DNA of 64,000 nucleotides, taken from Acanthococcus lagerstroemiae. Lineage: Eukaryota > Arthropoda > Insecta > Hemiptera > Eriococcidae. This document shows, piece by piece, positions 1 through 12,030 of this stretch (the stretch's first letter is position 1; each line of letters opens with the position of its first letter). The stretch is taken from positions 57,263,946-57,327,945 of the forward strand of contig CM063110.1 in the NCBI GenBank assembly GCA_031841125.1, read 5' to 3'. Both the position numbers and the translations under genes were made by a program. The notes below the pieces were generated by a model, which made no database searches, had not been told where the DNA came from, and was given only the letters and a program-made list of their open reading frames with translations.

Positions 1-796
1 CAACTTCGAAAAATCCAAAATTTTATCAACAGAAACCAACCCCCACAAAATTAAAATTGAAAACAAAGAACTAGAACAAGTTTCGGACATAATATACTTA
101 GGACAACAAATTGCTTTGGAAAATAAAACAGAAAAAGAAATAAACAGAAGAATTACATTGGCATGGAAACAATTCTGGTCACTGAAAAAAATTTTTAAAG
201 ATAACTTCAAAAACGCCCACAAAAGTGAAATATTCAACATGTGCGTCGCCCCAGTTCTGACATATGGCTCCTCAACCTGGGCACTCAACAAAAAATTAGA
301 AAATAAAATAGAAACTACACAAAACTCCATGACGAGGTCCATGTTAGGCATAAAAATAAAAGACCGCATCAGTATAAAAGAAATTAGAAAAAACTACCAG
401 AAATAAGGAACACTCTTCAAACGATAAGAAATCAAAAATGGGGATGGGCGGGACATGTAGCCCGACTCCATAAAGACAGGTGGGCATACATAACTACTTT
501 TTGGACTTTAGGCCACAAAGAAAGAAAAAAAGGGAAACCAAAAATTAGGTGGAGGGACGAGGTCGATAGGTTTTTAAAACACAGTCACTTTCACCGAATA
601 GCAATAGAACGCAAGGAATGGGAGAGGGTGAGGAGCACCTTCGCCTACTACCGGCCGGGGGTACATTCAATGCAACGTAAAAATAACATACTAATAAAGT
701 AGAAGAACACTATGTACACATGTAAAAAATTACAAATTACGCATCGCATTGCAAACATGTACTACCCAAATAAAAAGGTTTGATTGATTGATTGAC
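1..796 (+). mobile_element. RTE-like LINE, 3' part of ORF2 and 3' tail (5' end outside window)
   Basis: This is the 3' end of a non-LTR retrotransposon. The reverse-transcriptase C-terminal region is readable from base 2 to about 405 (the hallmarks LTYGSSTWAL and SMLGIKIKDRI are visible) and continues after a frameshift near 395-405 with WGWAGHVARLHKDR and a GKPKIRWRDEV block, ending at a stop near 700. A short 3' UTR follows, and the element closes with a (TTGA)n tail at about 781-796. A microsatellite tail instead of poly(A) is typical of RTE-type LINEs. The protein matches, motif by motif, the RT C-terminus at 36.5-37.06 kb, so both belong to one family. The catalytic part would lie left of base 1. 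The copy is inactive because of the frameshift. Confidence 0.85.
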
Positions 797-834
797 AATA
801 TATCATCTCGAGTCCACCACACCAAGTCTTCAAC

Positions 835-2091
835 CAGAGTGTCTACCAGAATTGCAAAGTTAAAAAGGGGACATTTTCGGGACATTCGGCGGACTTTAAA
901 TTAAAACCACCGCTCACCCACCTGAGGCAATATGGGACTCATTTTACAGAGATTCTGAAGCTAAAGAGAGTATAAATGGAATATAAAGCGAGGGGAATCC
1001 AATAGAATACACTAGTGTACAATAAAAGTAAATAAGGTTAACAAAGAATAAAGGAATGGACGTATTTATTACCTTTCAATACAAATGAACAAAAACTAGG
1101 TAGGGAACTGATATCAGATGTACAGTAATTTTTAAGATTGCTACTGCCATGCTAAGCCTTGAAGGAAGGAACTCATAGTCCCATACAAATCAACAAAAGC
1201 ATGGTAAAATTCTGAAACCAAAAAATAGGGTGAACAGATCTTTTCAAGAATTTAAGAGTGGCACTGTTACTCTGACTATAAATCATAGTTAAGAAAGAAA
1301 AGAAAACTTATAATTAACAAAAACAAGATGAGGAAATGAAGAAAAAGTGAATTTTACAAGTGCAACTACCACTACTATGAATTAAATCCAGGAAGACTAG
1401 GGGAAAAAAAAAGTTTATAATATCTCATACAAATTAACAAAAAATGGCAAGGAGATAAAAAAGAAAATAGGGTGAACAGACTAAATTTTCAACAATTTCA
1501 GAGTGCAACTACCACTCTAACTATAAACTAGATCAAGAAAGGCTAGAAGAAAAAACCCATAATAATTATAGCCAAAACAAAAGGTACTAAGAAGAAAAAT
1601 AATTCTTGTGAAGATTGTACATAATTATTTATACAAGAACAAACAGCAATCACTTATTTCTTTTCCAATTTAGATTTCAAAAAATCTATATTATTATTCA
1701 GCATAGCAAGTTCGTCATCTTTTGAACGAACCAATTTACATTTTTTGATCTCCAGTACTTTTAACTCATTTTCTATTTTTCTTTTGTGATTAATACTTTT
1801 CACTTCATCATCCTTTTTCAATTTTAAGGCTTCTTTTCTTTTCGCACTCGAGTTTTTACAGTATTGAATCACGTGCGGATTATGTAAAATTGCTGACTCC
1901 TTGCTGATTTTAAAAAAGAAATACAATATTTCTTTTGTACTTAAGCCGCGCGCAATTATTTGAATAAATTAAGTAATAATTTCAATGGATTCAATTAATT
2001 TTCATGATAATTGTAGTCCTTTCGGAACATAAAGTTAAAAATTGGAACCTTTTCGGAATTTCGGAACATTTTGGGACTGGTAGACACTCTG
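835..2091. mobile_element. hAT-like non-autonomous DNA transposon
   Basis: The left end reads CAGAGTGTCTACCAG and the right end is its reverse complement. This CAGRGTGTCTACC type of terminus is typical of hAT transposons. The flanks are CTTCAACC-like on the left and GTTCAACG-like on the right, so six central bases (TTCAAC) of a probable target duplication are shared. Subterminal G/C-runs (GGGACATT, GGAACATT) repeat inside both ends. The interior has no transposase. It holds about three degenerate direct repeats near 1257, 1359 and 1500 (core AGTGCAACTACCACT) and a short minus-strand ORF. The 1.26-kb length without a DDE domain means it would need a transposase supplied in trans. Confidence 0.7.
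1654..1926 (-). CDS. short lysine/glutamate-rich coiled-coil ORF inside hAT-like element
   Basis: A 90-residue ORF lies near the right end of the 835-2091 element. Its C-terminal half is rich in K, E and L with heptad-like spacing, so it looks like a coiled coil, and it begins with an aromatic run (MYFFF). It could be the remaining C-terminus of a protein once encoded by the autonomous parent. I see no catalytic motif and no good start context. Equally it may be chance in an A-rich strand. Confidence 0.25.
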   Translation of the reverse strand: MYFFFKISKESAILHNPHVIQYCKNSSAKRKEALKLKKDDEVKSINHKRKIENELKVLEIKKCKLVRSKDDELAMLNNNIDFLKSKLEKK

Positions 2092-3072
2092 TTCAACGGA
2101 ATCTTAGAATGCTTAAAATTGAATAAAAACAGTTTGTTAACCCTAGATCGCAAAGTTTGATTTTCTTCACTCATTGAATTTGGGATAAGTTATGGCTAGA
2201 GACCGGATTAGCTGGTATTTGTCAAATCATTTCCTGAAGGGCGGGAGGCATAAGGACCAAATACAAGCACGTTTCAAGGGGTAAGAAGCCTGGGAAAAAA
2301 TGTATCGTGCCAAAGGATTCAAAAAATGGAACAAATGCCAAAGAATTCCGAAAAGTGCTAAAAATGCAAAAGAAAAGAGGGACCAAGAAGAAAATAAGTA
2401 AATAAAGTAAAATAAAGTTAAACTTCAATTTCGTACTAACATCGGCTGAGTCATGATCTCATGAATTATCTGGTAATGGGAACCGGGCAAATTGTAGGTT
2501 CGCAAGCATCGATTGAAGAAAAACTGATAAGGAAACGGGGTCGAAAAGGGGGAGTTCAGCACAGCAGTTTCTGGCAGTTTTAATGGGAATTAGCATTTTT
2601 GATGGAATTAATTGCAGCACAGCTGAAACTTGGTACGATTGTTTCGTACCCTCTTCGGAAAAGCCCCGTAATTCCCGCCCCCTCGGTGTGAGTATCGCCC
2701 CCACAGAGTCCAAAAAGTGCCCCCGGAAACATTTTTTGGCTTGTATCTAGCTTAAAATTGAGTTATAGGTAAAATTATTCCTCACCATAATTAAAGAGCG
2801 TAAAATTCTTTACAAAAATGATATCCATGTTTTTTTCGTGAATCCCATAACAACCAAGATAATCGGCGTTCAAGATCACACGAGCATGTAAATATGGAGT
2901 AACCTACAACGTAGGCGGTACACGAACGCCGAACTCGTCACTCATGCTGTAATTTTAAATCCCTATACTAGATGGACCAGCTTGTTTTAGAAACCGGATT
3001 GACGACAGACAATAGATATGAAGCGACATGACTATTGGCGTTTCGACACTCCTGTAGGTGCGCTAATGTAGT

Positions 3073-3239
3073 GGACAAAAAGATGATCAGGGTATTTTTA
3101 CCACAAAAACACATGTAAAGGTGAAATATTTGCAGTATTGAAGAGAACTAAAGTGTCAGCCCTTATCATTTCCTTTCAGATGAGCCCAACTTGAGTTTTT
3201 TTTTGCAGAATATTTTTGTCCCTGATCATCTTTTCATCC
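3073..3239. mobile_element. small nested inverted-repeat element
   Basis: About 25 bp at the left (GGACAAAAAGATGATCAGGG) reappears inverted at the right (CCCTGATCATCTTTTCATCC) 167 bp further on. It sits inside the 2585-4494 fold-back element. There is no coding capacity; a MITE is the simplest reading. Confidence 0.45.
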
Positions 3240-3529
3240 AAATATACCAATCAGCGCGCCGCATTTCATTAGGCCGCTAGAGAGCGACTCTTTAGCGTCC
3301 AAACGCGAATCGAACAAACACTCATACGAATTATGAAGAGTGCAGGCGGACTGACTCATCGACGCCGTGTTACCTCTAGCGTTTTGCAGCAGTGGATTCT
3401 TAGCGCCCCTGTCATATGCTTCATCTTTGCCAAGGTTTGGAAACGTTCACAAACTGCCATCCAGAAACGAGTGCTCAGCATACAGAATTGAGGGAATCAA
3501 GAGTGCAGTATACGGACGGGATTCATGAA

Positions 3530-3736
3530 GGGGATATGGAAGGGCTATATTTGTACGACGGGTTTACAAAGGGGATCCATGCAAGAGGAAACAGAGGGGC
3601 TATACGACGAGTCTACAAAGGGCATACATAAAGGGTATACCGAGGGGCTATATGACAGTTTACAAATGGGATACTTAGAGGCATACAGAGGGGCTATACG
3701 ACGGGTCTACAAAGGGCATACATAAAGGGTATAGCA
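3530..3736 (+). repeat. 46-47-bp minisatellite, about four copies
   Basis: Copies begin with AGGGGCTATACGACGGGTCT-type sequence at about 3594, 3641 and 3687, plus a divergent first copy near 3545. Each includes ACAAAGGGCATACATAAAGGG or a variant. Short ORFs read through the repeats only because the unit has few stops; this is not a gene. Confidence 0.7.
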
Positions 3737-4499
3737 CGGGTGTCTCAACGCCAGTGTATAGCTCGGGTAGTGCTAGAGGGCTACACGTAAATGAAGCGCT
3801 GTGATTGACTAACCTGATGGCTCCCCGCGAATGGCGCTCTGATTGGCTGCTGGAGAGGAAACATACCGTGTTGAGACAGGGCTAACGAGGGTCGATTTTC
3901 CAAGGGTCTCGAGCAGGTTTACACGAACTCAAGTTTTCCGCATCGGGATCAAAGCTTGTGGTTGCCGTAAAGTGGGTATCTCTTGTAGCCACGCGTTTGT
4001 AGGTTGTTTATCTCACAGAAAATTGTATACATGTAGATTCGGATGAAGATGAATTCTTATAATAATAAAGATAATAAATTGAAATTATATCATGTAACAT
4101 TCTGTGCATCCAGTCATGCGTTTTCGCGATTATTTCAGCGTTCAAGTACCGCCTACGTTGTAGGTTACTCTATATTTACATGCTCAGTTGATCTTGATTA
4201 TCTTGGTTGGCATGTGATTCACCAAAAAAAAAAACACATAGATATCATTTTTGTAGAGAATTTTACGCTCTTTAATTTTGTCAAGGAATATTTTTACCTA
4301 TAACTCAATTTTAAGCTAGATACAAGCCTAAAACTGTTTCCGGGGGCACTTTTTGGACTCTGAGGGGTGATGCTCACATCGGGGGAGGGGGGAGATCACG
4401 GAGCTTTTCCGAAGAGGGTACTAAACAATCGTACCAAGTTTCAGCTATGCTACAATTAATTCCATCAAATCCCTCTTTTTTTTAGCTAATTCTCCTGGA

Positions 4500-5255
4500 C
4501 TATGTGCACGCATCTTTCCCCATACTATCATATGTACATCGTTCGAAAGCTGATAAAATTCTGCGCCGGTTTACGTCACGACAAAAAATATTCCATAGTA
4601 CTGTTCATGGTACTGTAAATAGAGGGAATTTTGTAACCCAACATTTTCACTTTGCTTGGCACTGATATTTTCGCGGTGTTCTCAAACACCGTTAAATACA
4701 CGTTTTTCGCCGCGAGAATACCAAACTTGATCGAATAAACATCAAGGAACACAAGGAGACCACAATCAACGTTCTCTCTTTTCAAAATGGTATAATTCTT
4801 CTCGCTAACGCGGTAAAAACAGGTACTGTGTAAAGTTACCCCGCAAATGTAAAGTAGCCCCGGATAACGATAACTACGATTTAGCCAGTAAAGATTGGTT
4901 ATGAAAGAAAAATTAACAAAAGCCACGTTCCTCGAAACTTATTTCGCACATAGTTGCGATTATCTCGGTAAATATGCGTTCTAGAGAAAAGTTGTATAGG
5001 ATCTTTTTTTATAGAAAATTTAACAAGGAACATTTTATGTTACATGCATTTTGGTCCTAACGTTGATATGTTCCGAGATATTCGCGGTTTTTTTTGTAAA
5101 ATCTCAGTATTAAACATAACTTCATGGTCAAAACGCCACCGGTTAATGACTTCAGATTCTTTATGGCGAGTTTCTACGTCCATTGAAACAAACTTCAGTG
5201 CGCACTCAATCGAGTGGCGAAAACTTGTAAAATAAAGGACACCCTCACGTACATA
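4500..5255. other. no recognisable feature
   Basis: Spacer between two fold-back elements. A 116-residue minus-strand ORF (4576-4926) has no motif I recognise and no supporting context. I see no RNA gene or repeat. Confidence 0.3.
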
Positions 5256-5257
5256 TA

Positions 5258-6529
5258 CAGGGTGTCCGAGTTTCGGTTGCTAAGCGGGGAGGAATGAATA
5301 GCACTTGAGTAGACAAAGCAAAAGTGTTATTACCACCTTTTGCCTAATCACAAAATTGAGGGCGCCGCATCTTTGTAAAAATCGAAAAATTCACCAATTT
5401 TGACCCATTATAAAAATCACGAGTAATGATGTTGCCCAGTCTACAATGATGCCATGTTACAGCACTCACTTAGAGTAACAAAACAAGTTATTACGATATC
5501 CGGCCTACTCTGAAAATTTAAGCAGGTAAATGGCATCCAAAATTCAGAAATTTCAATTTTTTACAAAATTGTGCAAAAAGCCTACTTTTACTGAACCCCA
5601 ACATGAATAACCAAAGGCCGGCGTACAGTTCTCATTACCAAAACTGGTAGCCCTGATTCAGATGAACAAAAAATCATACCACTATCTCCTTCCAGTTTTT
5701 AGAATTTAAAAAGTTATGTCGCGTTGAAGTTCATGAAGCTTCTGAAATGATCGAAAAATGAACCTTATGATCAAAGAAGAAAAGAAAAAAAAGAAAAATA
5801 ACAAACGCTTCTAATTTATTGTAACTTTCAATAGTCGTTATGCCTGAATGAATGACTGGCGTTACATGAAGACTCCATCTGTTGAACTAGTTGTCTAACC
5901 ACCATAAAATAGGCACTGGAATACAAATTTTTGTTTCTGCCTACGAATTTAGGGAAACTTACTTTTGAGCGGAGTCTAGAAACCAAATAGCCTTCCCCCT
6001 AATAGTTTAATTTTTAGGGCGAGTTAAATTTTCTGTTATTTTGAAAATTGAAAGTACTTCAACGCGTCTTAACTTTTTAAATTCTAAAAACTGGAAGGAG
6101 ATAGTGGTATGATTTTTTGTTCATCTGAATCAGGGCTACCAGTTTTCATAATGAGAACTGTACGCCGGCCTTTGGTTATTCATGTTGGGGTTCAGTAAAA
6201 GTAGGCTTTTTGCACAATTTTGTAAAAAATTAAAATTTTTGAATTTTGGATGCCATTTACCTGCTTAAATTTTCAGAGCAGGCCGGATATCGTAATAGCT
6301 TGTTTTGTTACTCTAAGTGAGTGCTGTAACATAGCATCATTGTAGACTGGGCAACATCATTACTCGTTGATTTTTATAATGGGTCAAAATTGGTGAATTT
6401 TTCGATTTTTACAAAGATGCGGCGCCCTCAATTTTGTGATTAGGCAAAAGGTGATAATAACACTTTTGCTTTGCCTACTCAAGTGCTATTCATTCCTCCT
6501 CGCTTAGCAACCGAAACTCGGACACCCTG
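5258..6529. mobile_element. long fold-back element with about 475-bp arms and TA duplication
   Basis: The element begins CAGGGTGTCCGAGTTTCGG and ends with the reverse complement. TA lies immediately outside both ends, matching the TA target duplication of the Tc1/mariner group. The arms (about 5258-5732 and 6056-6529) are near-identical reverse complements, with only scattered substitutions, around a spacer of about 320 bp. No transposase is encoded. A transcript of either strand would fold into one hairpin of more than 450 bp. It is a large MITE or fold-back derivative; assignment to the mariner group rests only on the TA. Confidence 0.8.
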
Positions 6530-6531
6530 TA

Positions 6532-8085
6532 TACGCTACTGCTACGTGTATTTTTTCAATCATGTCTACTAGTAAAATCATCTGGCCTTCGATAAAGGAA
6601 CTGCGAAGCGATACTGATGTTTCCTCGATACTGTACAGAAAGGATGTGGCTGGGCGTACTTTACATGCGAAAAACTTCGTGCCGAGAACTTACAGCGAAG
6701 TTGAACCGAACTTGGTGCTGCTTTTAGCGAACACATGTTCATCATCGACCGAATACAAGCAATCAGATTATTTACACACGACAGCGTGAATTTCTCTTCA
6801 TCAGTTTCCGGGCGCGCATACGGTACAGGGAAGAGAGCTCGGCGACGTCACAGTTTTCGCGAATAAAAGGCGTTAAATACTCAGCGATAGCATCGCCCGT
6901 AAACTGAATGGAGCACTCAGTGAAATTAAAAAGATATTGTACGTGATACACAGTCAAATGTTGAGCTGTGAAAGAAGCCTTTCAATATATCTATCGTACC
7001 GGGTATTTCTTTTTTTTTAATTGTTTCCCAACCCCACGCCGCGAACAGACGAGAATAGGCAGGCGTAGAGCTTTCTCAGGAAACGTCTGACTTTCCAGTT
7101 TTCGCCGCGAGACTCGCAAAAGAAAAGTTCGCGGTTATTAAAGGACGAGAAAAAAGGCTTTTCGGAAGGTTTGGATATCGTTCGAGAAGAAAATTCTCGA
7201 ACGCGAGCCAAAAAAGAAATATAGAACGTGATCAAACTGAAATATGAGGGATGTTGGCGCGCCTTTCGAACCCTAACAATTCTCTTAATTTCGAAGAATA
7301 TTAAATGAAGTCGTTCTTCCGCCATCTGTCTGTTTTAATCATTTCAACTTCATCCAGAAGCAGATGCCGGCGTGATGAGGCCCTTCTATTGAATCACCCA
7401 ATCACCCCGTAGGTCTGACTATACTCGCAAATAATAAAGTAACGAGCAAATACGCTCAATAAATTGTATTTCTTCGGACTAGTTCAGTCGACTGGATCAG
7501 ATAATTTTTGATCAAAATGGAGCGATAGAAAAGAGGAGGGCACCTTCTTCACGTCGCCATCTTTGGCTGAAGTTAAAAGATCAGCCTCAGATGTCACGAA
7601 ATAAGCTTTCGTTAAGAGTCTTCACACAGCAAACGCCCCTGGGTTTGTTTTAAATATTATTCTCGAGAAATTTTTCGTATAGGCAAATCTGACTCACAGC
7701 GGGTGTTGTCGACAGAAAACCGGAATTCGCGGGAATTTCCCGAGGGCGAGACCTAAGTTCCTCGTTTGGGAGCGAGTTGTAGAATACTCACAAGGTATTT
7801 CCTGTCTGTCGTAAGTGGCGACTTCGAAGAAACCAGCGAATTTCTCCATCCCGCTGGTCCATAGTCAGCACTGAAGAAGTATCACACAACCAGATCTAAG
7901 AAATAGCATCAACCAGACACACCATCCAATCTGCAACTAAAGACGTAAATCTCTTACGCTAGGAGGATAAACCAGCTACCACCAAAAGACAGGCGAATCC
8001 ACAGCGGTCAACTTCGCGAGAAAACCTCCGATAACAAGTGAGATACATTCAACTGGCTTCGAGTCACGGCGCGGCGTCCCTTAAA
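6532..8085. other. unassigned single-copy-looking sequence, then probable LINE 5' leader
   Basis: Nothing recognisable in 6532-7500. Short ORFs at 6562-6789 (+) and 7017-7325 (-) carry no known motif. From roughly 7750 the sequence loses AT bias and runs without a break into the LINE at 8.09 kb, so it may be that element's 5' untranslated leader, but the boundary cannot be placed. Confidence 0.3.
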
Positions 8086-8089
8086 TGGG

Positions 8090-10876
8090 GCAGGGGTGCT
8101 AAGATCAGCACATAGAATGTACGAGGCCTGGCCAAGACAGGCAAACTGACCATCGTCGAGAAAGAAATGAAGAGAACTGGTCTACACCTCTTGGGTCTGA
8201 GTGAGACTCGCTGGAAGACAAGCGGCGAATTTAAATCATCCGAAGGGAACTCGAACTTCTCATCCGGAGGGAAATAGCCACAAAGAAGTTGCAGTGATTG
8301 AGGCAAAACAATGCCGCGAATTAGTCCCAGCAGCAACAGCGGTAAACGATCGAATGCTGGTTGTAAGGATTGCAGCAAGACCGGCCCCCCTATGTATCAT
8401 TCAGATACATGCACCGACGAGCATGGCAGACGACCAAGAAATCGAAGAATTATACAGCACTCTGGAGAAAACGCTTGACAGCCTACCAAAGAACGATGTG
8501 AAGGTCATACTCGGTGATCTGAATACCGAAGTCGGAATGTCAGACACTGATAATGGGTTCTATGGAATAGTAGAACGCCACGGACTGGGATCGCGGAACG
8601 AACGCGGAGAAAGACTGCTGCAATTTTGCATGGAGCGTCAGCTAGTCATAGCCAATACCTGGTTTCAGCAACATAAACACCGATTGTATATGTGGAAGTC
8701 AAGTGATGGCCGCACACGGAATTGAATCGATTACATCGTGATAGCGAAAAGATGGAAATCGGCGGTCAGCAATGTGAAAACATACCCAGGTGTAGATACG
8801 GCGACAGATCACCAGCTTTTGGTAGCCACGCTCAAAGTACGATTACGTGCCAAAAAGATGTTGAAGAAGAAACGGCGAGTGCACCTCACCGACGAGCTGA
8901 AGAAATTCGCTAGTGAGGTCATTATGGAGTCGATAAGCAAGATGGGAAACGACGACCTGGATGCTACATGGGAGGTGTCCAAGGCGGAATTCACGAGAGC
9001 TCGAGATGCAATGGTCGGATAAAGGAAACCGGAGACAAAGAGAGACGCCAGCCATGGATAACAGAGGGGACTCCCGAGCTGACTGAGAAGCGCAGGTTTG
9101 CTAAATGCAAAGGTAACGATGGGGAGTACAGGAGACTGAATCGCATGGTAGAACAGGGCTGTAGACAAGACAGGGAAGCGTATATAAACAGGATAAGTAC
9201 GTGAAGAGATGCAAGACATGCAGAAAAGAATGAGACCGGCACACTATACAAAAAAAATAAATAGATTACCAGAGACTTGAAGCCACGTGACTTCGGAATC
9301 AAGAACGAATGGAAAACACGACAGAGAACCCAGGCGACACACTGCCAACCATTCAGGTAGACAGTGAAGATGAAGAGCCAGAAATCCTGCCGGATAAAGT
9401 GCGTGAAGCAAGCAATTCGTGCGATGAAAAGACGCAAAGCCCCTGGATGTGAGGGAAATAGAAGCGGTGCTGTTTTACAAGCCCTCGATGAAAGAACAGT
9501 TGAAGTGCTCTGGAAATTATGCTAGATGTTGCGTCGCAGAAAATGGCCAGCTGAATGGTGCAAGTCAGTATTGATCCCATTACACAAAAAGGGAGATGCA
9601 AGAGACCGCGCAAGCAATCGAACCGTTGCCCTGATAACCCATGCGAGTAAAATTCTTCTCAGAATCATCAATGGCTAAAATCCTTCCTAAAAATACAGAT
9701 ACCCCCGGAACAGGCGGGATTTGTTTCTGGGAGAGGAACCAGAGAACAAATTCTGAATGTTCGCCAGATAATCGAAAAATGCAGAGAATTCACCATACCA
9801 GCGATTTCATGTTTCATCGACTACGCCAGGGCCTTCGACTGGGTCAGATGGAAAAGGCTACATAAAGTGTTGAAAGAAATGGGTGTTTCAGCCCACCTAC
9901 TCGACATGATAAAATCGCTGTACAAGGCTCAGAATCAACGGAGAGGAATCATCTGCATTTCGTGTGGAACGTGCGGTTAGGCAAGGATGCATACTATCGC
10001 CGGTGAGTACATCATGCGACAAGTTCTGTATGGCTGGAAAGGTGGAATCTCTATTGGTGGCAGAAGCCTGTCGAACCTCCGGTGCGTAGATGACACTACA
10101 CTGACCGCGACAGACGAAGCAGAGATGGCAGAATTAATTAAAAGGGTGAAGATGGCCGATGAACAACTTGGTTTATACATCAACTCAGCCAAAACCAAGG
10201 TGATGGTCACTGACTGGAGCGGCTGTCTGCTTTAAAACAACATTCTAAACGAATTCAACAGAGTAAACAGTTTTGTCTACTTGGGCTCCCTGGCAGAGAC
10301 ATGCGGCGGTTCGTCTGGCGAAATTCGGCGCCGAATAGCGCTAGGAAAATCAGCAATGGTACAACTACGAAATGTTACATACAGCCGAAAGATCTGAAAG
10401 AGACTACGCATAAAACTTGTGAAAAGGCTCATTTTTCCAGTGTTTCTGTACGCTGCAGAAAAATGGACACTCGAGAAAGAAGACAAAAGAAGGATAGATG
10501 CCTTTGAAATGAGGACCTGGCGCAAAATGCTGCGGATACCATGGACAGCGCGGCGGACGAATGCGTCTGCAATAGCAGAGCTGAACGAACCGCTAAGGCT
10601 GCTGTTCTGATTGAAAAAGGAATCCTGAGCTATTTTGGACACATAGTACGGAAGAGACAGCGAGAACTTGAAGTGGAACATTACGTTCGGAAAAGTCCCA
10701 GGCAAGAGGGACAGAGGTAGATCACTAACAAGATGGACGGACTGCATCCCGGCTGAGATCAGTTGCAGAGGCAGTAGCCGCAGCTCAGGACCAAGGGACG
10801 TCGACGGATATCGTTGGAAGTCAAGACAGTCGCTTGGGACTGAGACCGTGATGGTGATGATGATGATGAGACCCTA
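8090..10876 (+). pseudogene. decayed RTE/BovB-like LINE: endonuclease plus reverse transcriptase
   Basis: A non-LTR retrotransposon open frame broken by many stops and frameshifts. The order is: APE-type endonuclease start at about 8111 (ST*NVRGLAKTGKL, a stop replacing the expected Trp), catalytic-region SETRW near 8205, VILGDLN near 8510, GRTRN then a stop then IDYI near 8710-8735, and TDHQLLVA near 8810. The linker follows, then reverse transcriptase from about 9550 (PLHKKGD; HASKILLRII) to the FIDYARAFD block (9820-9850). The catalytic-site equivalent is RCVDDTTL (near 10080), where the usual Tyr is Cys. The C-terminal HIVRK region is near 10640. The copy ends in a (GATGAT)n tail at 10850-10876. 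The style is that of RTE/BovB-like elements often mis-annotated as craniofacial development protein 2. It is dead. Confidence 0.85.
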
Positions 10877-10879
10877 AGT

Positions 10880-11272
10880 AATATTCTTAAGGTCCAGTAC
10901 ACTAATTTTTGACATTTTAATGTCTTCACTTTGTCACACAAACCGGAAAACGTTACTTTTACGCGTTACATTTAAGGCGGAATGAAATAATCATTTCCAT
11001 GGAAATTTATTTTGATATTTTCGTGTCTTTACTTGGGCACATTCCAGCCATGATGGGTATAACACAAACGGGAAAAACGTTACATTTGAGGAAGAACGAA
11101 ATGGAGTAACAAAAAGGAATTATCATTTCCATGGAAATTCATTTTGATATTATCATGTCTTTAATTTGGCACACGTTACTTTGGAGCGTGACGAAAAGAG
11201 CGTTACGAAAAATGATAATAATAAATAATAACAATAATAAAACTACTGACTGACTGACTCAACGCTGCATTC
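10880..11272. repeat. tandem duplication with 132-bp spacing
   Basis: The block ATCATTTCCATGGAAATT plus about 25 following bases occurs at 10990 and again at 11122. Flanking CACAAACCGGAAAACGTTAC-like and CACAAACGGGAAAAACGTTAC-like segments also repeat. The rest of the interval is AT-rich with a short (ATA/ACA)n tract near 11217-11240. No gene. Confidence 0.6.
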
Positions 11273-11622
11273 ACCTGCGAGTACCACACTCCTTGTATCA
11301 GCCTGCGAGCACTACCGCTCTAGTGCATTATCTTGCAGACGAGTCTGAAACCACGGAAGAGCATTTTCATGTCTGCTTCGTGGACTGAACCGACATGACA
11401 ATGTCATTGTCCAGCGAACGTAGCGTCCAAAAATGGAGCGCGCCAAATAATATGGAGCGTAACATGCTTTGTGAAGCGTAGCGGACGACGACATTTTTAT
11501 GTCGGCGCAGTCCGCGAAGCAGATATGAAAATGCTCTCCCGTGGTTGCAGCCTCATCCGCAAGATGATGCACTAGCAGGGCGTAGTACTCGCAGGCTGGT
11601 ACAAGGAACGTGATGCTCGCGA
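11273..11622. mobile_element. palindromic element with about 140-160-bp arms
   Basis: The left arm (11273-11430) and right arm (11465-11622) are reverse complements: CAGCCTGCGAG, TAGTGCATTATCTTGC and GAGCATTTTCATGTCTGCTT all recur inverted with few changes. The loop is about 35 bp. There is no coding capacity. A compact fold-back MITE is the likely identity; no target duplication is clear. Confidence 0.65.
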
Positions 11623-11711
11623 GGGGATACCGGCTGATACAAGTTAAAGAACCACAGACTCTTGGGGAAATGGCGATCATGAAGGCGATTACCTCAGGTA
11701 ACGACTTGAGA

Positions 11712-12030
11712 GGTCTGGTTGGCCGAGTGGTTGGTCTCAGAATCCGGAGGTCCCGGGTTCGAGCCCACGTAGCAACGTGCCAGAATTTTCGACCTAGGCC
11801 GGTTTTTCGGCCAGAAGGAAGAGTGCTCAGACAGCCCTAAAAGCCTCCTCGACGTCTCTGAAGTAATGCTCGAAAGGGCGGATTCCAGGACTCGGGTGGA
11901 GAGCGAAAGTAGAAAAAGAGAGAAAGTTGGTTGGGGAGGGAACCATCCCCCCCGTTGATCCACACCTGCAGAGATTTTAAATGGTTTGAGCCCCCTCTTC
12001 CCGTCGTTTTTTGTTTATCTTTTTAAAAAA
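11712..12030 (+). mobile_element. tRNA-derived SINE
   Basis: The head contains an RNA polymerase III A box (TGGCCGAGTGG, 11720-11730) and a B box (GGTTCGAGCCC, about 11755-11765) spaced as in a leucine/serine-type tRNA. An unrelated body of about 240 bp follows and ends in a T-rich stretch near 12000-12030. The acceptor stem does not pair properly and the unit is far longer than a tRNA, so this is a SINE, not a tRNA gene. Transcription would be internal, from the pol III boxes. Confidence 0.65.

Larger units (their letters stand above)
2585..4494. mobile_element. fold-back element with about 350-bp terminal inverted repeats
   Basis: The left arm (about 2585-2933) and right arm (about 4133-4494) are reverse complements over nearly their full length. 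Shared blocks include the ends (GGAATTAGC / GCTAATTC), CCGGGGGCACTTTTTGGACTC, and the inner ends around GGCGGTAC / GTACCGCC. The 1.2-kb interior has no transposase. It carries a nested short inverted-repeat element (3073-3239) and a 46-47-bp minisatellite (3530-3736). A clear target-site duplication is not visible, so the superfamily is open. The long arms with repetitive middle resemble fold-back (FB-type) elements. Confidence 0.7.

Noticed and set aside
11712..11783. Functional tRNA gene
   Set aside because: A and B boxes are present but the acceptor stem does not pair and a SINE body follows.
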